Origin: Streptomyces sp. ML-6
GTDB taxonomy: Bacteria > Actinomycetota > Actinomycetes > Streptomycetales > Streptomycetaceae
DNA: 64,000 nucleotides
Assembly (NCBI RefSeq): GCF_030116705.1
Contig: NZ_JAOTIK010000003.1
Location: 1-64,000 of the forward strand
Direction: 5' to 3'
The notes under the pieces were generated by a model, which did no database searches, had not been told where the DNA came from, and worked only from the letters and a program-made list of their open reading frames with translations. A program made the translations under genes and the position numbers. How positions within the stretch are numbered: the first letter of the stretch is position 1; the number at the start of each line of letters is the position of its first letter. Below are positions 42,197-51,493 of this stretch, piece by piece.

Positions 42197-42814
42197 GTGA
42201 CGCAGTCAGTGCGACCGGGAAGCTCAGAAGTTCGCAAACGGAATCATGCACTTCCGGCAACGCTGCTTGCCGTCGCCTGCACGCTCGTGACCGTCGGGGG
42301 ATGCAGCACCGGCAAAGCAGAAGACCCGAAAGAATCCCCTGCGCCGACCGCTTCGGCAAAGGCAAAGCAGACGCCGTCCGCGCCTGTGGATGCCACCGAG
42401 ACTGCCAAGACCGACGCCATCGCCACGTACAAGAAGTACTGGCAGGAAATGGAGCGTCTCTACGCCGACATCGACGGAAACGAAAAGGGTCTGGAGCAGT
42501 ACGTTGTGGGCGCGGCGCTGAAGAACGCCGAAGCGGATGCCAAGCGCATGCACGAGAGGGGCAACGTCGTCACCGGCCGGGTCGTTGTCGACCGCCCCAC
42601 CGTGACCAGTGCCGACATCAACCGCAAGATCCCCAACGTAATGCTCTCCAGTTGTCTGGACGTCTCGGAGTGGAAGGTCATCGACCACGCCACCAAGAAG
42701 CCGGCGGCTCTTCCCTCGACGCGGCTGACCAGGTACATCATCGTGTCCACGGTGGAACGCTGGCCGGAGGGCTGGAGGGTCATCAGGGACGAGCCCAAGG
42801 GGCAGAAGTGCTGA
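42197..42814 (+). CDS. Secreted lipoprotein at head of Tad operon
   Basis: A 205-residue protein from GTG behind GGAGG. A signal peptide with lipobox (LAVACTLVTVGGC) is followed by a Ser/Pro/Thr/Lys linker and a compact domain (AIATYKKYWQEMERLYADID, VVVDRPTVTSADI, WKVIDHATKKPA, VERWPEGWRVIRDEP). The second half resembles small NTF2-like fold proteins common in Streptomyces. It would sit on the outer face of the membrane and may help the pilus assemble or attach to the wall. It overlaps the next gene by 7 bp. Confidence 0.65.
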   Translation: MTQSVRPGSSEVRKRNHALPATLLAVACTLVTVGGCSTGKAEDPKESPAPTASAKAKQTPSAPVDATETAKTDAIATYKKYWQEMERLYADIDGNEKGLEQYVVGAALKNAEADAKRMHERGNVVTGRVVVDRPTVTSADINRKIPNVMLSSCLDVSEWKVIDHATKKPAALPSTRLTRYIIVSTVERWPEGWRVIRDEPKGQKC

Positions 42815-43674
42815 GCCGTCGGGGCCTGGTCCCTGCCGCGGCGGTTCTGGCGGTTCTCTCCGGTTCCGGGACCGCCTGGGCCTCGGACGGTCCCGGAACC
42901 GGAGTGGAGGGCTGCGGCCTCTTCGTGTGCGTGGAGGCCGATGCCCCCGGCACCGCCGCGGGCTCCAAGCCCGCCCGCCGTCCTGGAACGGACCAGGCGA
43001 AGGGCCGCGGCAAGGGCCCCGTCAGCGGGATGCCCTGCACGTACAAGCTGGCCGACCCGCAGCCCCCGGCCGGGAGCGTGGAGTGGGGCGGGCACGAACC
43101 AGGCGACGGGGCGGTCTACGAGAAGACGTGCGCTCCCGGGGACGACGCGACCGCGATCACGCAGCTGGTCTGGGCGGCCGATCCGCCCGAGGAGCAGGTC
43201 GACCCTGCCGTCGTGGCGCAGCAGGCCGTGGACAAGATGCTGCTGTCCGGTCCGCGGATCGGGATCACGCCGAAGCCCGGTGGCAAGGGTGTGGTCGGGA
43301 TGCCGGTCTACCTGTGGACTACGAAGAGCGCCTCGACGTACGGGCCGAACACGGCCTCGGCGACGGCGGGGTCGGTGACCGTCACGGCGACCGCGAAGGT
43401 CAGCAAGATCGTGTGGTCGATGGGGGACGGCTCAAGCGTCACCTGCACGACGGCGGGCACGCCGTACCGGGCGGAGTACGGCAAGAAGCCGTCCCCGGAC
43501 TGCGGCCACCGCTACACCCGGCCCTCCTCCACGCGGGAGTCCGGTAAGTATCACGTCACCGCAACGTCGACCTGGACGATCGACTGGACCGGGGGCGGCG
43601 AGAGCGGCCAGCTCACCGAGATCCGCGACAGTGCCGTCGACGTCACCGTCGCCGAGGTCCAGGTCCTCAACTGA
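42808..43674 (+). CDS. Secreted protein with PKD-like fold
   Basis: A 288-residue protein starting at GTG. A Sec signal peptide (LVPAAAVLAVLSGSGTAWAS) is followed by a Cys-containing linker and a domain with SATAGSVTVTATAKVSKIVW, MGDGSSVTCTTAGT, GHRYTRPSSTRESGKYHVTA and STWTIDW. The GDG, a Y..P and the final strand rhythm resemble PKD beta-sandwiches. It is found next to the Tad lipoprotein and probably belongs to the extracellular part of the pilus apparatus. The precise role is unknown. Confidence 0.6.
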   Translation: MLSRRGLVPAAAVLAVLSGSGTAWASDGPGTGVEGCGLFVCVEADAPGTAAGSKPARRPGTDQAKGRGKGPVSGMPCTYKLADPQPPAGSVEWGGHEPGDGAVYEKTCAPGDDATAITQLVWAADPPEEQVDPAVVAQQAVDKMLLSGPRIGITPKPGGKGVVGMPVYLWTTKSASTYGPNTASATAGSVTVTATAKVSKIVWSMGDGSSVTCTTAGTPYRAEYGKKPSPDCGHRYTRPSSTRESGKYHVTATSTWTIDWTGGGESGQLTEIRDSAVDVTVAEVQVLN

Positions 43675-43716
43675 CCCCGTTTTTCCCTTCCTTGAATTCC
43701 CGAGAGGCAGCACCGC

Positions 43717-44409
43717 ATGGAGTCCCCTGTCGCCGTGCCGCCGGCGCCCCGCGCCGCCGGTCCGGCCCGCCCCGACATCCCCATCACCACGACGGCCCCG
43801 GTCAAGCGGGAGCGCCGCTGGTCGGTGGCCGCGCTCTGCGCCGTCCTGGCGGTGGTCGCCGGGCTCGGGGCGGCTGCGGCGGTCACGTCGGCCGGTGACC
43901 GCACCCGTGTCCTGGCCGTTGCCCGGGACGTCCCGGCCGGGCAGGCGCTGACGGAGGGCGATCTCGTTGTGGCGGAGGTGTCGGCCGACGCGCACCTGTC
44001 TCCGGTTCCCGCCTCGGACCGGGCCGGCGTGATCGGAAAGCGCCCTGCTGTCGATCTGCGCAAAGGCGGGCTGCTGACGGCCTCGCAGCTGGCTGCGGGA
44101 AGCGGGCTGGGCGACGACAAGCAGCAGGTGGGTGTGCAGGTCAAGCGGGGCCAGGCCCCCGCCGGTGCCCTGGCCCCTGGCGACAAGGTGCTCGCGGTCA
44201 CCACCCCGGCCGCGGGCGACCAGCCCGATGCCAAGGATGTCGAGGCGCCTCCGTCATCGGTCAACGGCGTCGTGGTCTCCGTGTCCCGCCCGGACGCCTC
44301 GGGCACGATCGTGGTCAACCTCGCGGTGTCCTCCACGGACGGGCCGCTGCTGGCGACCCGGGCCGCGACGGGGCGGATCACCCTGGTCCGCGAACCGCGG
44401 AGCAGCTGA
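43717..44409 (+). CDS. cpaB: CpaB-like SAF-domain pilus assembly protein
   Basis: A 230-residue protein. One membrane helix near residues 35-60 (SVAALCAVLAVVAGLGAAAA) is followed by a SAF domain: VLAVARDVPAGQALTEGDLV and then GVIGKRPAVDLRKGGLLTAS. The GQALTEGDL and G..LT..QL signatures are those of CpaB/RcpC, which sits in the envelope of Tad systems. It is 41 bp after the previous gene and just before the CpaE-like gene. Confidence 0.75.
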   Translation: MESPVAVPPAPRAAGPARPDIPITTTAPVKRERRWSVAALCAVLAVVAGLGAAAAVTSAGDRTRVLAVARDVPAGQALTEGDLVVAEVSADAHLSPVPASDRAGVIGKRPAVDLRKGGLLTASQLAAGSGLGDDKQQVGVQVKRGQAPAGALAPGDKVLAVTTPAAGDQPDAKDVEAPPSSVNGVVVSVSRPDASGTIVVNLAVSSTDGPLLATRAATGRITLVREPRSS

Positions 44410-44410
44410 C

Positions 44411-45286
44411 ATGCCCGTGACCGCTCTTGTCTCCGCCAAGTCCTGCGGGGTCACCGCTTCCGCGCTCGCCCTGACCCTGGCCTCGAAACGCCCGTCGCTG
44501 CTCGCCGAGTGCGACCCGGCCGGAGGGACCGTCCGTGCCGGGTTCCTGGACGGCAGCGTCACCGCCGGGTTCGGCCTCTACCACCTCGCCGCCGCCGAAC
44601 GCACCGGCCCCGACGCCCTGGCGAACGCGTTCGCCAATCACCTGTGGCCCCTGGACGAGGCCGGGCACCGCAAGCTGCTGCCCGGCCTGACCGATCCCGC
44701 CCAGGCGGCGGCACTCGGCAGGACGTGGCCGGCCCTGTCGGACGTGATGCACGTCCTGGCCGGGGAAGCCGGGTACGACGTGTTCATCGACGCCGGGCGC
44801 CTCGCGCTGGAGGCCGGGCACCTCCACCCCGTCCTGACTCCGGCTCCGCTGCTCCACCAGGCCGACATGGTCCTGCTCGTGGTCCACAGCACCGAGCAGT
44901 CCCTCACCCTGGCCCGGCACGTCATCGACCCGCTGCGCACCGAACTGCAGGAACACGGCTCGGGCGCCGACGCCCTGGGCCTGCTGCTCATCGAGGGCGG
45001 AGCCTACCGGGCGCACCAGGTCAGCGACGCCCTGAAGGGTGTGCCGGTGCTCGGTGCCCTCCCCTGGGACCCGGCCACCGCCCAGTACCTCACCACTGGA
45101 GGCAGACCTCCTCGCGGTCACGCCCGCAGCCCGCTGCTCCGGCACGCGCGTACCGCGACCGAGCAGATCGAGGCGGCCACCTCACGCCGGCGGATCCAGC
45201 AGGAGTACCCGGCCCGGCCCGCCAACCCGCGGATGGCCGGTGTGCTGCAGCGCCTGGCCGAGCAGCGCGGAGGAAGCCGTGGCTGA
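44411..45286 (+). CDS. CpaE/ParA-like localisation ATPase of the Tad system
   Basis: A 291-residue protein with a MinD/ParA-like order of strands: TALVSAKSCGVTASALALTL at the P-loop position, AECDPAGGT, DVFIDAGRLAL and MVLLVVHSTEQSLTLARHVI. The P-loop (SAKSCGVTAS) lacks the usual KGGVGKT lysines, so ATP use is doubtful. This divergence is common among actinobacterial CpaE-like proteins. It should position the pilus machine at the cell pole or membrane. It is separate from the plasmid partition ParA at 61915-62553. Confidence 0.7.
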   Translation: MPVTALVSAKSCGVTASALALTLASKRPSLLAECDPAGGTVRAGFLDGSVTAGFGLYHLAAAERTGPDALANAFANHLWPLDEAGHRKLLPGLTDPAQAAALGRTWPALSDVMHVLAGEAGYDVFIDAGRLALEAGHLHPVLTPAPLLHQADMVLLVVHSTEQSLTLARHVIDPLRTELQEHGSGADALGLLLIEGGAYRAHQVSDALKGVPVLGALPWDPATAQYLTTGGRPPRGHARSPLLRHARTATEQIEAATSRRRIQQEYPARPANPRMAGVLQRLAEQRGGSRG

Positions 45287-46829
45287 CACCCACCAGCGTC
45301 CCGGCACCAACGGGCATCCGGAGCCGATGGGCCGCCAGGAACTCGCGTCGTTGCTGTCCGGGCATCTCGGCCAGCGCCGTACGCCCCCGCCCGCCCAGCC
45401 GCAGGCCCCTGTTCCTCCCCCAGCGGCGAGTGCGGGGCCGGCCACGGTGCCGCGGCTGGCTGGCCTGCCCGGCGACCTCCCGGTGGGCTGGGACGTGATC
45501 GAGGCGCTGCAGAGCAAGGTGTCCAAGGCACTCAGCGAGCAGGACCCCGACAAGCACCTGGAGGAAGCGGACCGAAGGGCTCTCGCGCGGGCCCTAGTCA
45601 CCACCGCGGTCGCGGACTGGTCGACCAAGCACGCCCACGGCAACACCCCGCTGACCGCCGAGCAGGAGAGCGCGATCGGCACCGCAGTCTTCAACTCCAT
45701 GTACCGCGGCGGCCGGCTCCAGTCCCTTCTCGACGAGAAGGGGGTCGAGGACGTGATGGTCGACGGGCTGCGCGCGCACGTCGAGTACTACGACCGGCCG
45801 CGCCGCACGATCGAGAAGGTCGCCGACAGCCATGAAGAGCTGATCGCGTGGGTCAACCGGATGGCCCGTCTGTCAGGGCACGGCGAGCGGGCCCTGACGC
45901 AGGCCACACCGATGGTCGGTTTCCGGATGCCTGACGGTTCCCGGGTCACCTCCTCGCTGCTCACCACCCGCCCGTCGGTTGTTATCCGGCGTCACCGCAT
46001 CCAGCAGCACGGCATCGCCGACCTCGTCCGGTGGGGCTCGATCAACCCGATCCTGGAACGATTTTTGACCGCGTGCGTCCACGCCAAGATGAACATGCTG
46101 GTCGTCGGCGACATGGGCGCGGGCAAGACGTCGCTGCTGCGTGCGCTCGGCCGTGAGATCCCTCCCGCCGAGCGGCTGGTCACCTTGGAGTCCGACCGCG
46201 AGCTCTACCTGGACGAGCCCGGCCCGAAGCCGGGACCGGTGACGTTCGCGTTCGAGGCCAGGCAGTCCAACGGCGAGGTCAGAGGCGGCGACCGGGCCGG
46301 CGAGGTCAGCATTTCCGACATGTTCGCCACCGCGCTGCGCTACAACGCGAGCAGGGTCATCGTCGGCGAGGTCCGCTCCACCGAGATCGTGCCGATGCTG
46401 AACGCGATGTCCTCCGGCGGCTCCGGCTCCATGTGCACGCTCCACGTCCGCCGCCCGCACGCCATCATCAGCCGCCTGGTCCAGCTGTGCACCGAGGCCG
46501 GTATGCAGACCGAGGCCGCCCACCACCTCATCGCCGCCTCCATCGACGTGGTGGTCTACCTGACCTACCTGGACGAGACGGCGATCGGCGGCAAGCGGCA
46601 CCGGTTCGTGAGCAGCATCTACGAGGTCCACGACACCGTCGGGGAGGGGGGCCGGCCGGTCACCACCGAGCTCTTCGCGCCCCAGGGCGGCGAGTTGCGC
46701 GCCGTCTACAAGAGCATGCCGACCTTCATCGGCGATCTGGAGCGCACCGGTCTGTTCAGCCGGCAGTGGCTGACCGAGAACCCGTACGGTGCGTGGCTCG
46801 GGCCGCTGCAGACGGTGGGTGCGCGATGA
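45279..46829 (+). CDS. tadA: CpaF/TadA secretion ATPase
   Basis: A 516-residue protein from GTG after GGAGGAA, overlapping the previous gene by 8 bp. A disordered N-terminus (about 75 residues) is followed by the N-terminal domain (VEDVMVDGLRAHVEYYDRPR). Walker A is VVGDMGAGKTSLLRAL at about residue 277. An Asp box (LVTLESDRELYLDEPG), the Walker B-like RVIVGEVRSTEIVPML and the His box CTLHVRRPHAIISRL follow. This is the hexameric motor that drives Flp pilus assembly. Confidence 0.88.
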   Translation: MADTHQRPGTNGHPEPMGRQELASLLSGHLGQRRTPPPAQPQAPVPPPAASAGPATVPRLAGLPGDLPVGWDVIEALQSKVSKALSEQDPDKHLEEADRRALARALVTTAVADWSTKHAHGNTPLTAEQESAIGTAVFNSMYRGGRLQSLLDEKGVEDVMVDGLRAHVEYYDRPRRTIEKVADSHEELIAWVNRMARLSGHGERALTQATPMVGFRMPDGSRVTSSLLTTRPSVVIRRHRIQQHGIADLVRWGSINPILERFLTACVHAKMNMLVVGDMGAGKTSLLRALGREIPPAERLVTLESDRELYLDEPGPKPGPVTFAFEARQSNGEVRGGDRAGEVSISDMFATALRYNASRVIVGEVRSTEIVPMLNAMSSGGSGSMCTLHVRRPHAIISRLVQLCTEAGMQTEAAHHLIAASIDVVVYLTYLDETAIGGKRHRFVSSIYEVHDTVGEGGRPVTTELFAPQGGELRAVYKSMPTFIGDLERTGLFSRQWLTENPYGAWLGPLQTVGAR

Positions 46830-47743
46830 CCACCTCCCAGCTCGCGCTCGTCGCGGCCTGCTGCGCCGTGCTCACCCTGCTCGCTGTCGTCGCCGCCGTG
46901 CGCGAGATCCGGGGCCGCATCCCCGACCCGGCCAAACCGAGATCCCGCATGACCGGCCGTATCCAGCGTGCGAAGGCCGAGCTGCCGGAGGCGTGGCAGC
47001 GGCGCTGGCGGCATCTGCTCACCACGGCGGGCATCGTGGCGCTGGTGGTGTGGGCCTGGACGGGATGGCCCGTCCACGGTCTCCTCGCCGGTGCCGCCGT
47101 CCTCGCCCTGCCCTACCTCCTCAACCCGGGCACCGCGGCCACGCAGCGGATCGAGCGCCTGGAGGCGCTCGGGCAGTGGCTCAACCACCTGGCCGGTGTC
47201 CACCAGGCCGGGATCAGTCTCTCCCAGACGATCCAGGCCTCCGCGAAGGCCGCGCCCGCGCCGATCGCCCCGGGCGTGCGGGCCCTGGCGGACCGGCTGC
47301 GCTCCGGAATGGAAGCGAACGACGCCTTCGCCCTGTTCGCCGACGAGCTCGCCGATGGTGTGTCCGACCACGTCGTGCTCCTGTTCCAGTCCCATGCCGT
47401 CTACAAGGGCCCCGGGCTGTCCGACGCGCTGGAGGCCCTGGCGGTCACGATCCATCAGCAGGCCGCGGACGCCCGTGACATCGAGGCCGACCGGGCGAAG
47501 GTCCGCAAGAGCTCGCGCATGGTCTCGGTCGTCATCTGCATCGTCGTGGTCGGCTGCATGCTCAACGACGCCTGGTCCGGCTGGTATCAGTCACCGGGCG
47601 GGCAGATCGTCCTCGCCGGCCTCGGCGGGCTGTTCGCCTACACCCTGCGCTGGCTGCGGAAGATCGCCAGGACCGAACCCGACCCCCGGCTCATCGACCC
47701 GCTTCCGCCCGCCCAGCTCACCACCACGGGAGGCGCCCGATGA
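46826..47743 (+). CDS. tadB: TadB-like inner-membrane platform protein
   Basis: A 305-residue protein overlapping tadA by ATGA. N-terminal helix LVAACCAVLTLLAVVAAV, then two helices (AGIVALVVWAWTGWPVH and LLAGAAVLALPYLL), a T2SSF-type domain (LEALGQWLNHLAGVHQAGIS, SQTIQASAKAAP), and two closing helices (MVSVVICIVVVGCML, IVLAGLGGLFAYTLRWL). This is the standard TadB layout, the membrane platform on which the motor acts. Confidence 0.82.
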   Translation: MTTSQLALVAACCAVLTLLAVVAAVREIRGRIPDPAKPRSRMTGRIQRAKAELPEAWQRRWRHLLTTAGIVALVVWAWTGWPVHGLLAGAAVLALPYLLNPGTAATQRIERLEALGQWLNHLAGVHQAGISLSQTIQASAKAAPAPIAPGVRALADRLRSGMEANDAFALFADELADGVSDHVVLLFQSHAVYKGPGLSDALEALAVTIHQQAADARDIEADRAKVRKSSRMVSVVICIVVVGCMLNDAWSGWYQSPGGQIVLAGLGGLFAYTLRWLRKIARTEPDPRLIDPLPPAQLTTTGGAR

Positions 47744-48642
47744 TCCCCATGAACGCGGTGCTCCCCGCAGCGGCCGCAGGCGTCCTGATCGGCCTGGCCG
47801 TACGCGCGGCCATGCCCGCCCGCCGCGACCTCGCATCCGCCCTGGACCGCCTGGACGTCTCCAAGACCGGCGGACCGCCCCTGTCCTCAACCGCCCCCGC
47901 GACCACCACCGGCACAACGTTCCAGGAACGCGTCGGCGCCCGGCTGCTCGACGAACTCGGCGGCCGCATCACCCTGCCCGTCAAGGACCTGAACCTGCTG
48001 AGGATCAGCCCGGCCGAGCACCTCGGCAAACGAGCCCTGTTCGCCCTGTACGGCCTGCTGCTCCCGCAGCTCCTCCAGGCGCTCCTCGCCACAGCCGGCG
48101 CGGCCTTCCCCTTCGCGGTTCCCGCGATCGTCTCCCTCGCCATGGCCGGCCTGTTCTGGTTCTGGCCCGGCAAGGACGTCGCCCGCGACGCGGCAGCCGT
48201 CCGTCTCATCGTCCGTCACGCCGCCGCCTCCTACCTGGAGCGCGTCGCGCTGGCCCGCATCGCGAACTCCGGCGCGGCCCAAGCCCTGACCCAGACCGCG
48301 GAAGTCGGTGACGGCTTCATCTTCGTGCGCATGCGGCAGGTCTTCCACCAGGCCGACCTCTCCGGTGTCACCGTCTGGGACGCCCTCAAACAGCTCGGCG
48401 ACGAACTCGACATCCCGGAGCTGACCCGCCCCGCCGACACCCTCGCCCTCGCCGGTGACGGCGCGGCCGTCTACACCACCCTGCAGGCCCAGGCCCGCCA
48501 GCTGCGCATCGCGCTGCTGTCGGACGCGAAAGCCCAGGCCAACGCGGCGAGCGCGGCGATGATCCTGCCAGTCACCTTCGGCGTCATCCTCATGCTCATT
48601 TTCGTGATGATCCCCGTCACGATCACCATCCTCGGAAGCTGA
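47740..48642 (+). CDS. tadC: TadC-like inner-membrane platform protein
   Basis: A 300-residue protein with an N-terminal helix (AVLPAAAAGVLIGLAVRAAM), a central helix pair (LYGLLLPQLLQALLATAG and AIVSLAMAGLFWFWPG), a T2SSF-like helical core (ALTQTAEVGDGFIFVRMRQV, SGVTVWDALKQLGDEL) and a terminal helix (FGVILMLIFVMIPVTITIL). It overlaps tadB by ATGA and would pair with it in the pilus platform. Confidence 0.8.
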   Translation: MIPMNAVLPAAAAGVLIGLAVRAAMPARRDLASALDRLDVSKTGGPPLSSTAPATTTGTTFQERVGARLLDELGGRITLPVKDLNLLRISPAEHLGKRALFALYGLLLPQLLQALLATAGAAFPFAVPAIVSLAMAGLFWFWPGKDVARDAAAVRLIVRHAAASYLERVALARIANSGAAQALTQTAEVGDGFIFVRMRQVFHQADLSGVTVWDALKQLGDELDIPELTRPADTLALAGDGAAVYTTLQAQARQLRIALLSDAKAQANAASAAMILPVTFGVILMLIFVMIPVTITILGS

Positions 48643-48655
48643 AAGAAGAACGATC

Positions 48656-48844
48656 ATGGACATCCAGACCCTGACCGTGTGGATCCGCGGCCGGTACGCG
48701 GCCCTGAAAGCCGCCAAGGACGCCGGGCAGACCTCCACCGAACTGGCGGTGATCGCCGGTGCGCTGCTGGTCGGCGCCGGCCTGCTGGTGCTGGCGATCC
48801 GCACCAAGCTCCTGGAGAAGATCGGCATCATCAACGGCGGCTGA
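48656..48844 (+). CDS. flp: Flp-type pilin
   Basis: A 62-residue protein. A short basic N-terminus leads to AGQTSTELAVIAGALLVGAG, in which the G-x-TSTE motif is followed by a hydrophobic helix. This is the Flp/TadE-type cleavage and assembly signature recognised by a TadV-like prepilin peptidase (none is visible in the window). Size, motif and location directly after tadC identify it as the probable major pilus subunit. Confidence 0.8.
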   Translation: MDIQTLTVWIRGRYAALKAAKDAGQTSTELAVIAGALLVGAGLLVLAIRTKLLEKIGIINGG

Positions 48845-48891
48845 CCACACCCCGCACCCGCATCACCATCACGTCGAAGAAGCCGAGGAAG

Positions 48892-49353
48892 ATGAAGCAC
48901 GCACACGAGCCCCGAACAGGCGGGGGGAGGCTGACACGTCCAGGACGACGTGTAGCAGCGCTCCTTCGGCGGCGGGCGCGGGGCGACCGCGGTTTCGGCA
49001 GCGTCGAGTTCGCGGTCCTGGCCGTCGTCGTCCTCGCGCTGATCTTCACCGCCGTCCAGGTCGGCCTGTACTACCACGCGCGCAAGGTCGCCCAGTCCGC
49101 CGCCCGCCAGGGCGTGGAGGCCGGGCGGCAGTTCGGCGCCGGCGAGGGCGACGGCGTCGCCCAGGCTCAGGAATTCCTGAACCGGTTCGGCGGCAGCGTC
49201 CAAGGCGCGAGCGTGTCATCGGCCGGCAGCAGTGCGCAGGAGATCCGCATCACCGTGCGCGGCAGTGTCGCCACGCTGGTCCCCGGCCTGACGCTGGACG
49301 TCGTCCAGCACGCCGCCGCCCCCGTCGAGCGCTGGACCAACGTCCCCCGGTAG
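48892..49353 (+). CDS. tadE: TadE-like minor pilin
   Basis: A 153-residue protein. A basic leader (RRVAALLRRRARGDRGFGSV) precedes the TadE signature GSVEFAVLAVVVLALIFTAV and the helix continues into QVGLYYHARKVAQSAARQGV. A C-terminal beta-rich part follows (AQEIRITVRGSVATLVPGL). Start ATG with AGGAA upstream. Its natural operon partner at 52750 is now 3.4 kb away because of an insertion. Confidence 0.8.
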   Translation: MKHAHEPRTGGGRLTRPGRRVAALLRRRARGDRGFGSVEFAVLAVVVLALIFTAVQVGLYYHARKVAQSAARQGVEAGRQFGAGEGDGVAQAQEFLNRFGGSVQGASVSSAGSSAQEIRITVRGSVATLVPGLTLDVVQHAAAPVERWTNVPR

Positions 49354-49429
49354 TTCGCGATTTCTGAAGTATCGACCGTCACGAACCCACGGGAAGGGGG
49401 TGCCTCTGATGACTATCAAATCATTGGGT

Positions 49430-51169
49430 TCAGGAACCGGAGCGGTGGCGGACCACTGCCCGCTCGAAAAGGTGACGCACCGCGGGGTGATCGAGTGTTC
49501 CGGTGTACCGGGCGGCCCCGTGGATGCTCATGCCGAACAGGTCGCAAACCCGGCGGAGGTCTCCGTCCGTAGCTCGGACCTCATCAAGGATGCGGTCCTC
49601 GCGCAGGTGTCGCGGCGTCATGCCCAGGAGACGGTAGAACCACACGGGGCCCGACGCCTCGGCGCGACCTGCGGTGTGCTGATTGATCAGCAAGTAGGGG
49701 TTGGTCGTGCGCGGCCAGCGTTGCTGGCGGTGATCGAGGTAGGTGACGAGCCGTTCTCGGACGGGTTGGGCAAGAGGGATGACCCGATCGTCGATGTACA
49801 GGGTGCCGTCGCGGAGGTTCGTCAGGAGCAGACGACGTACCTGTCCGGGCATGAGGGCGTGGAAGGCGAGCAGGGCGGCCACGAGCGCTGCGGCGGGGTT
49901 GTCGCTGCCCAGGCGTTGGCGTACGGCGGCGGGAGCGAGAGGCAAGGGGTCTCGGTACTCGGCTCGGCCGACGGGGATGCGGGCTGTGGGGTTGGCGAAC
50001 AGGACCCGGCGTCCTTTGAGCAGATAGAAGACCGACCGGAGCCCCTGGATGCGGTGGGAGCGTGGGGTGCCGTTGTCGGGGAGAGCGTCCTCGACATGCT
50101 CTTTGGTGATCTCGCGCAAGGAAGTGTGGCCGTCCGCGGCCCACTGCTTCAGGGCGGGGAGTGCCCAGGCGAGGTTGAGGCGGATGGTGGTGGGGGAACG
50201 CGGCGTGCGGCGGGGAGGGGTGCTGCTGCCGTGGAGTATGACGTCGAACCAGATCTGCAGTTCCTTCGTCATGGGGTCGGGCAGGCCGGCGGTATGGCGG
50301 TGAAACCAGGTCACCACGGTCGGATCGAGGTCGTCTTCGAGCAGGTCTGCCGCGGACAGGATCTCGGTCACCGTGGAGGTGGGAAGGGCGATGGCGGAGA
50401 GTTGCCTGACATCTCCGGATCGGATCGGGGCTCCGGGGGTGTCCTGGGTGCCGAGGAGGATTCTCATCGCCCGGCGGGCCCGGTTGGTGGGGTTCTTGGA
50501 CCAGCCGTGCCGTGCGGCCCACTCGCTGGTGAAGTGATCGAGGAAGTCTGCCAGGGCAAGGTCGCGCGGTTCGGGAAAGTTGGTGCGAAGGCCTGCGGCG
50601 AGGTCGTGGGTCATCTCGAAGAAGACCAGTTGCTGGTGTTCGACCGTGCCCGGGTGCTGAGGCACCTGGTGGAGGTCGGGGCGCGGGTCGGCCTGGCGGC
50701 TGTTCCGGGTGGGCAGGGCGATGAACAACTGCTGGCCGTGCCGGTTGGCGTCGGCCGTGGTGATGGTCTTGTCGTGACGGCGGATTCGTTCGGCGGCTCT
50801 CTGCCGCCAGCACAGGCGGCAGGTGCCGCCGGTCTTGGTGGGGCGGTGGTGGCCGCAGATGGGGCAGTCCGTCAACGGGTACCGGTCGGGGCGTGCGCGC
50901 CATGCGGTACAGGCCCGGCACAGCCACTTGCTGTGCCGGGTCACGCCCCAGGCGTGGCAGTCCCGGCAGGCGTCCGGCGGCTGGGGCGCGAAGTGGTGGC
51001 ACAACCGGCACAGGCCGCTGGAGTAGTAGTCGCGGTCCGATCCGCAGCGTGTGCAGGACGGAGGGGTGTGAGGACCGCCGGGCATGCAGTCGTAACAGGA
51101 CTCGGCCCTGCTGGTGGCGACCGGTCTCCTGCGGCACGCGGGGCACACGCGGGGGTGGTTGCGCTTCAC
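49430..51169 (-). CDS. Zinc-finger tyrosine recombinase (TnpB-like)
   Basis: A 579-residue protein from GTG overlapping the HTH gene stop. Residues 8-160 carry at least six Cys pairs (VCPACRRR, CYDC, CTRCG, LCRLCHH, CRDCHAW, CPICGHH, CRLCWRQ), forming zinc ribbons. The C-terminal half is a tyrosine-recombinase fold: MPGQVRRLLLTNLRDG, GMTPRHLREDRILDEV and the Tyr of HGAARYTGTLDHP. It shares layout, but not close sequence, with the large recombinase of the Tn554-like element. It should act jointly with the upstream recombinase. Confidence 0.7.
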   Translation of the reverse strand: MKRNHPRVCPACRRRPVATSRAESCYDCMPGGPHTPPSCTRCGSDRDYYSSGLCRLCHHFAPQPPDACRDCHAWGVTRHSKWLCRACTAWRARPDRYPLTDCPICGHHRPTKTGGTCRLCWRQRAAERIRRHDKTITTADANRHGQQLFIALPTRNSRQADPRPDLHQVPQHPGTVEHQQLVFFEMTHDLAAGLRTNFPEPRDLALADFLDHFTSEWAARHGWSKNPTNRARRAMRILLGTQDTPGAPIRSGDVRQLSAIALPTSTVTEILSAADLLEDDLDPTVVTWFHRHTAGLPDPMTKELQIWFDVILHGSSTPPRRTPRSPTTIRLNLAWALPALKQWAADGHTSLREITKEHVEDALPDNGTPRSHRIQGLRSVFYLLKGRRVLFANPTARIPVGRAEYRDPLPLAPAAVRQRLGSDNPAAALVAALLAFHALMPGQVRRLLLTNLRDGTLYIDDRVIPLAQPVRERLVTYLDHRQQRWPRTTNPYLLINQHTAGRAEASGPVWFYRLLGMTPRHLREDRILDEVRATDGDLRRVCDLFGMSIHGAARYTGTLDHPAVRHLFERAVVRHRSGS

Positions 51170-51489
51170 GCCGGCGGCGCCGAGCGGTTGCGCCCGAACC
51201 GTGGAGTGACCACCGATCCCCCTGCCGCTTCGGCGAGTTGGGCGGGTGTGGCGGGTCTGCGTGCGGCGACCTTGTCCGGCTCGCAGATGAGCAGGTCGGT
51301 AGGGCTGCATTCCAGGACGGCGCACATCACGTCCAGGTCGTCGAGGCGAATCATGGTGGGCGTGCCGGTCCACAGGGCTGACATCTTGCCCGCGCTGATC
51401 TCCAGCCCGGCGTCGGCCAGCCGGCGGCGCAGTTCGGTGGACTTCCAGATCCCTTGTTCGGCCGCCCTCATGCGAAGTTGCCAGCGCAC
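51166..51489 (-). CDS. XRE-family HTH protein of the recombinase element
   Basis: A 107-residue protein with a Cro/C1-type helix-turn-helix: STELRRRLADAGLEISAGKM followed by LWTGTPTMIRLDDLDVMCAV and ECSPTDLLICEPDK, the HTH_26 pattern. It occupies the place held by tnpC-like genes in other trios but lies between the two recombinases. It probably regulates the element or directs its integration. The start is GTG, 4 bp after the previous stop. Confidence 0.75.
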   Translation of the reverse strand: MRWQLRMRAAEQGIWKSTELRRRLADAGLEISAGKMSALWTGTPTMIRLDDLDVMCAVLECSPTDLLICEPDKVAARRPATPAQLAEAAGGSVVTPRFGRNRSAPPA

Positions 51490-51493
51490 CAGG

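Noticed and set aside
44411..45286. Plasmid partition ParA
   Set aside because: It lies between CpaB-like and CpaF genes and has a degenerate P-loop, which fits the CpaE role. A separate ParA-like gene is at 61915-62553.
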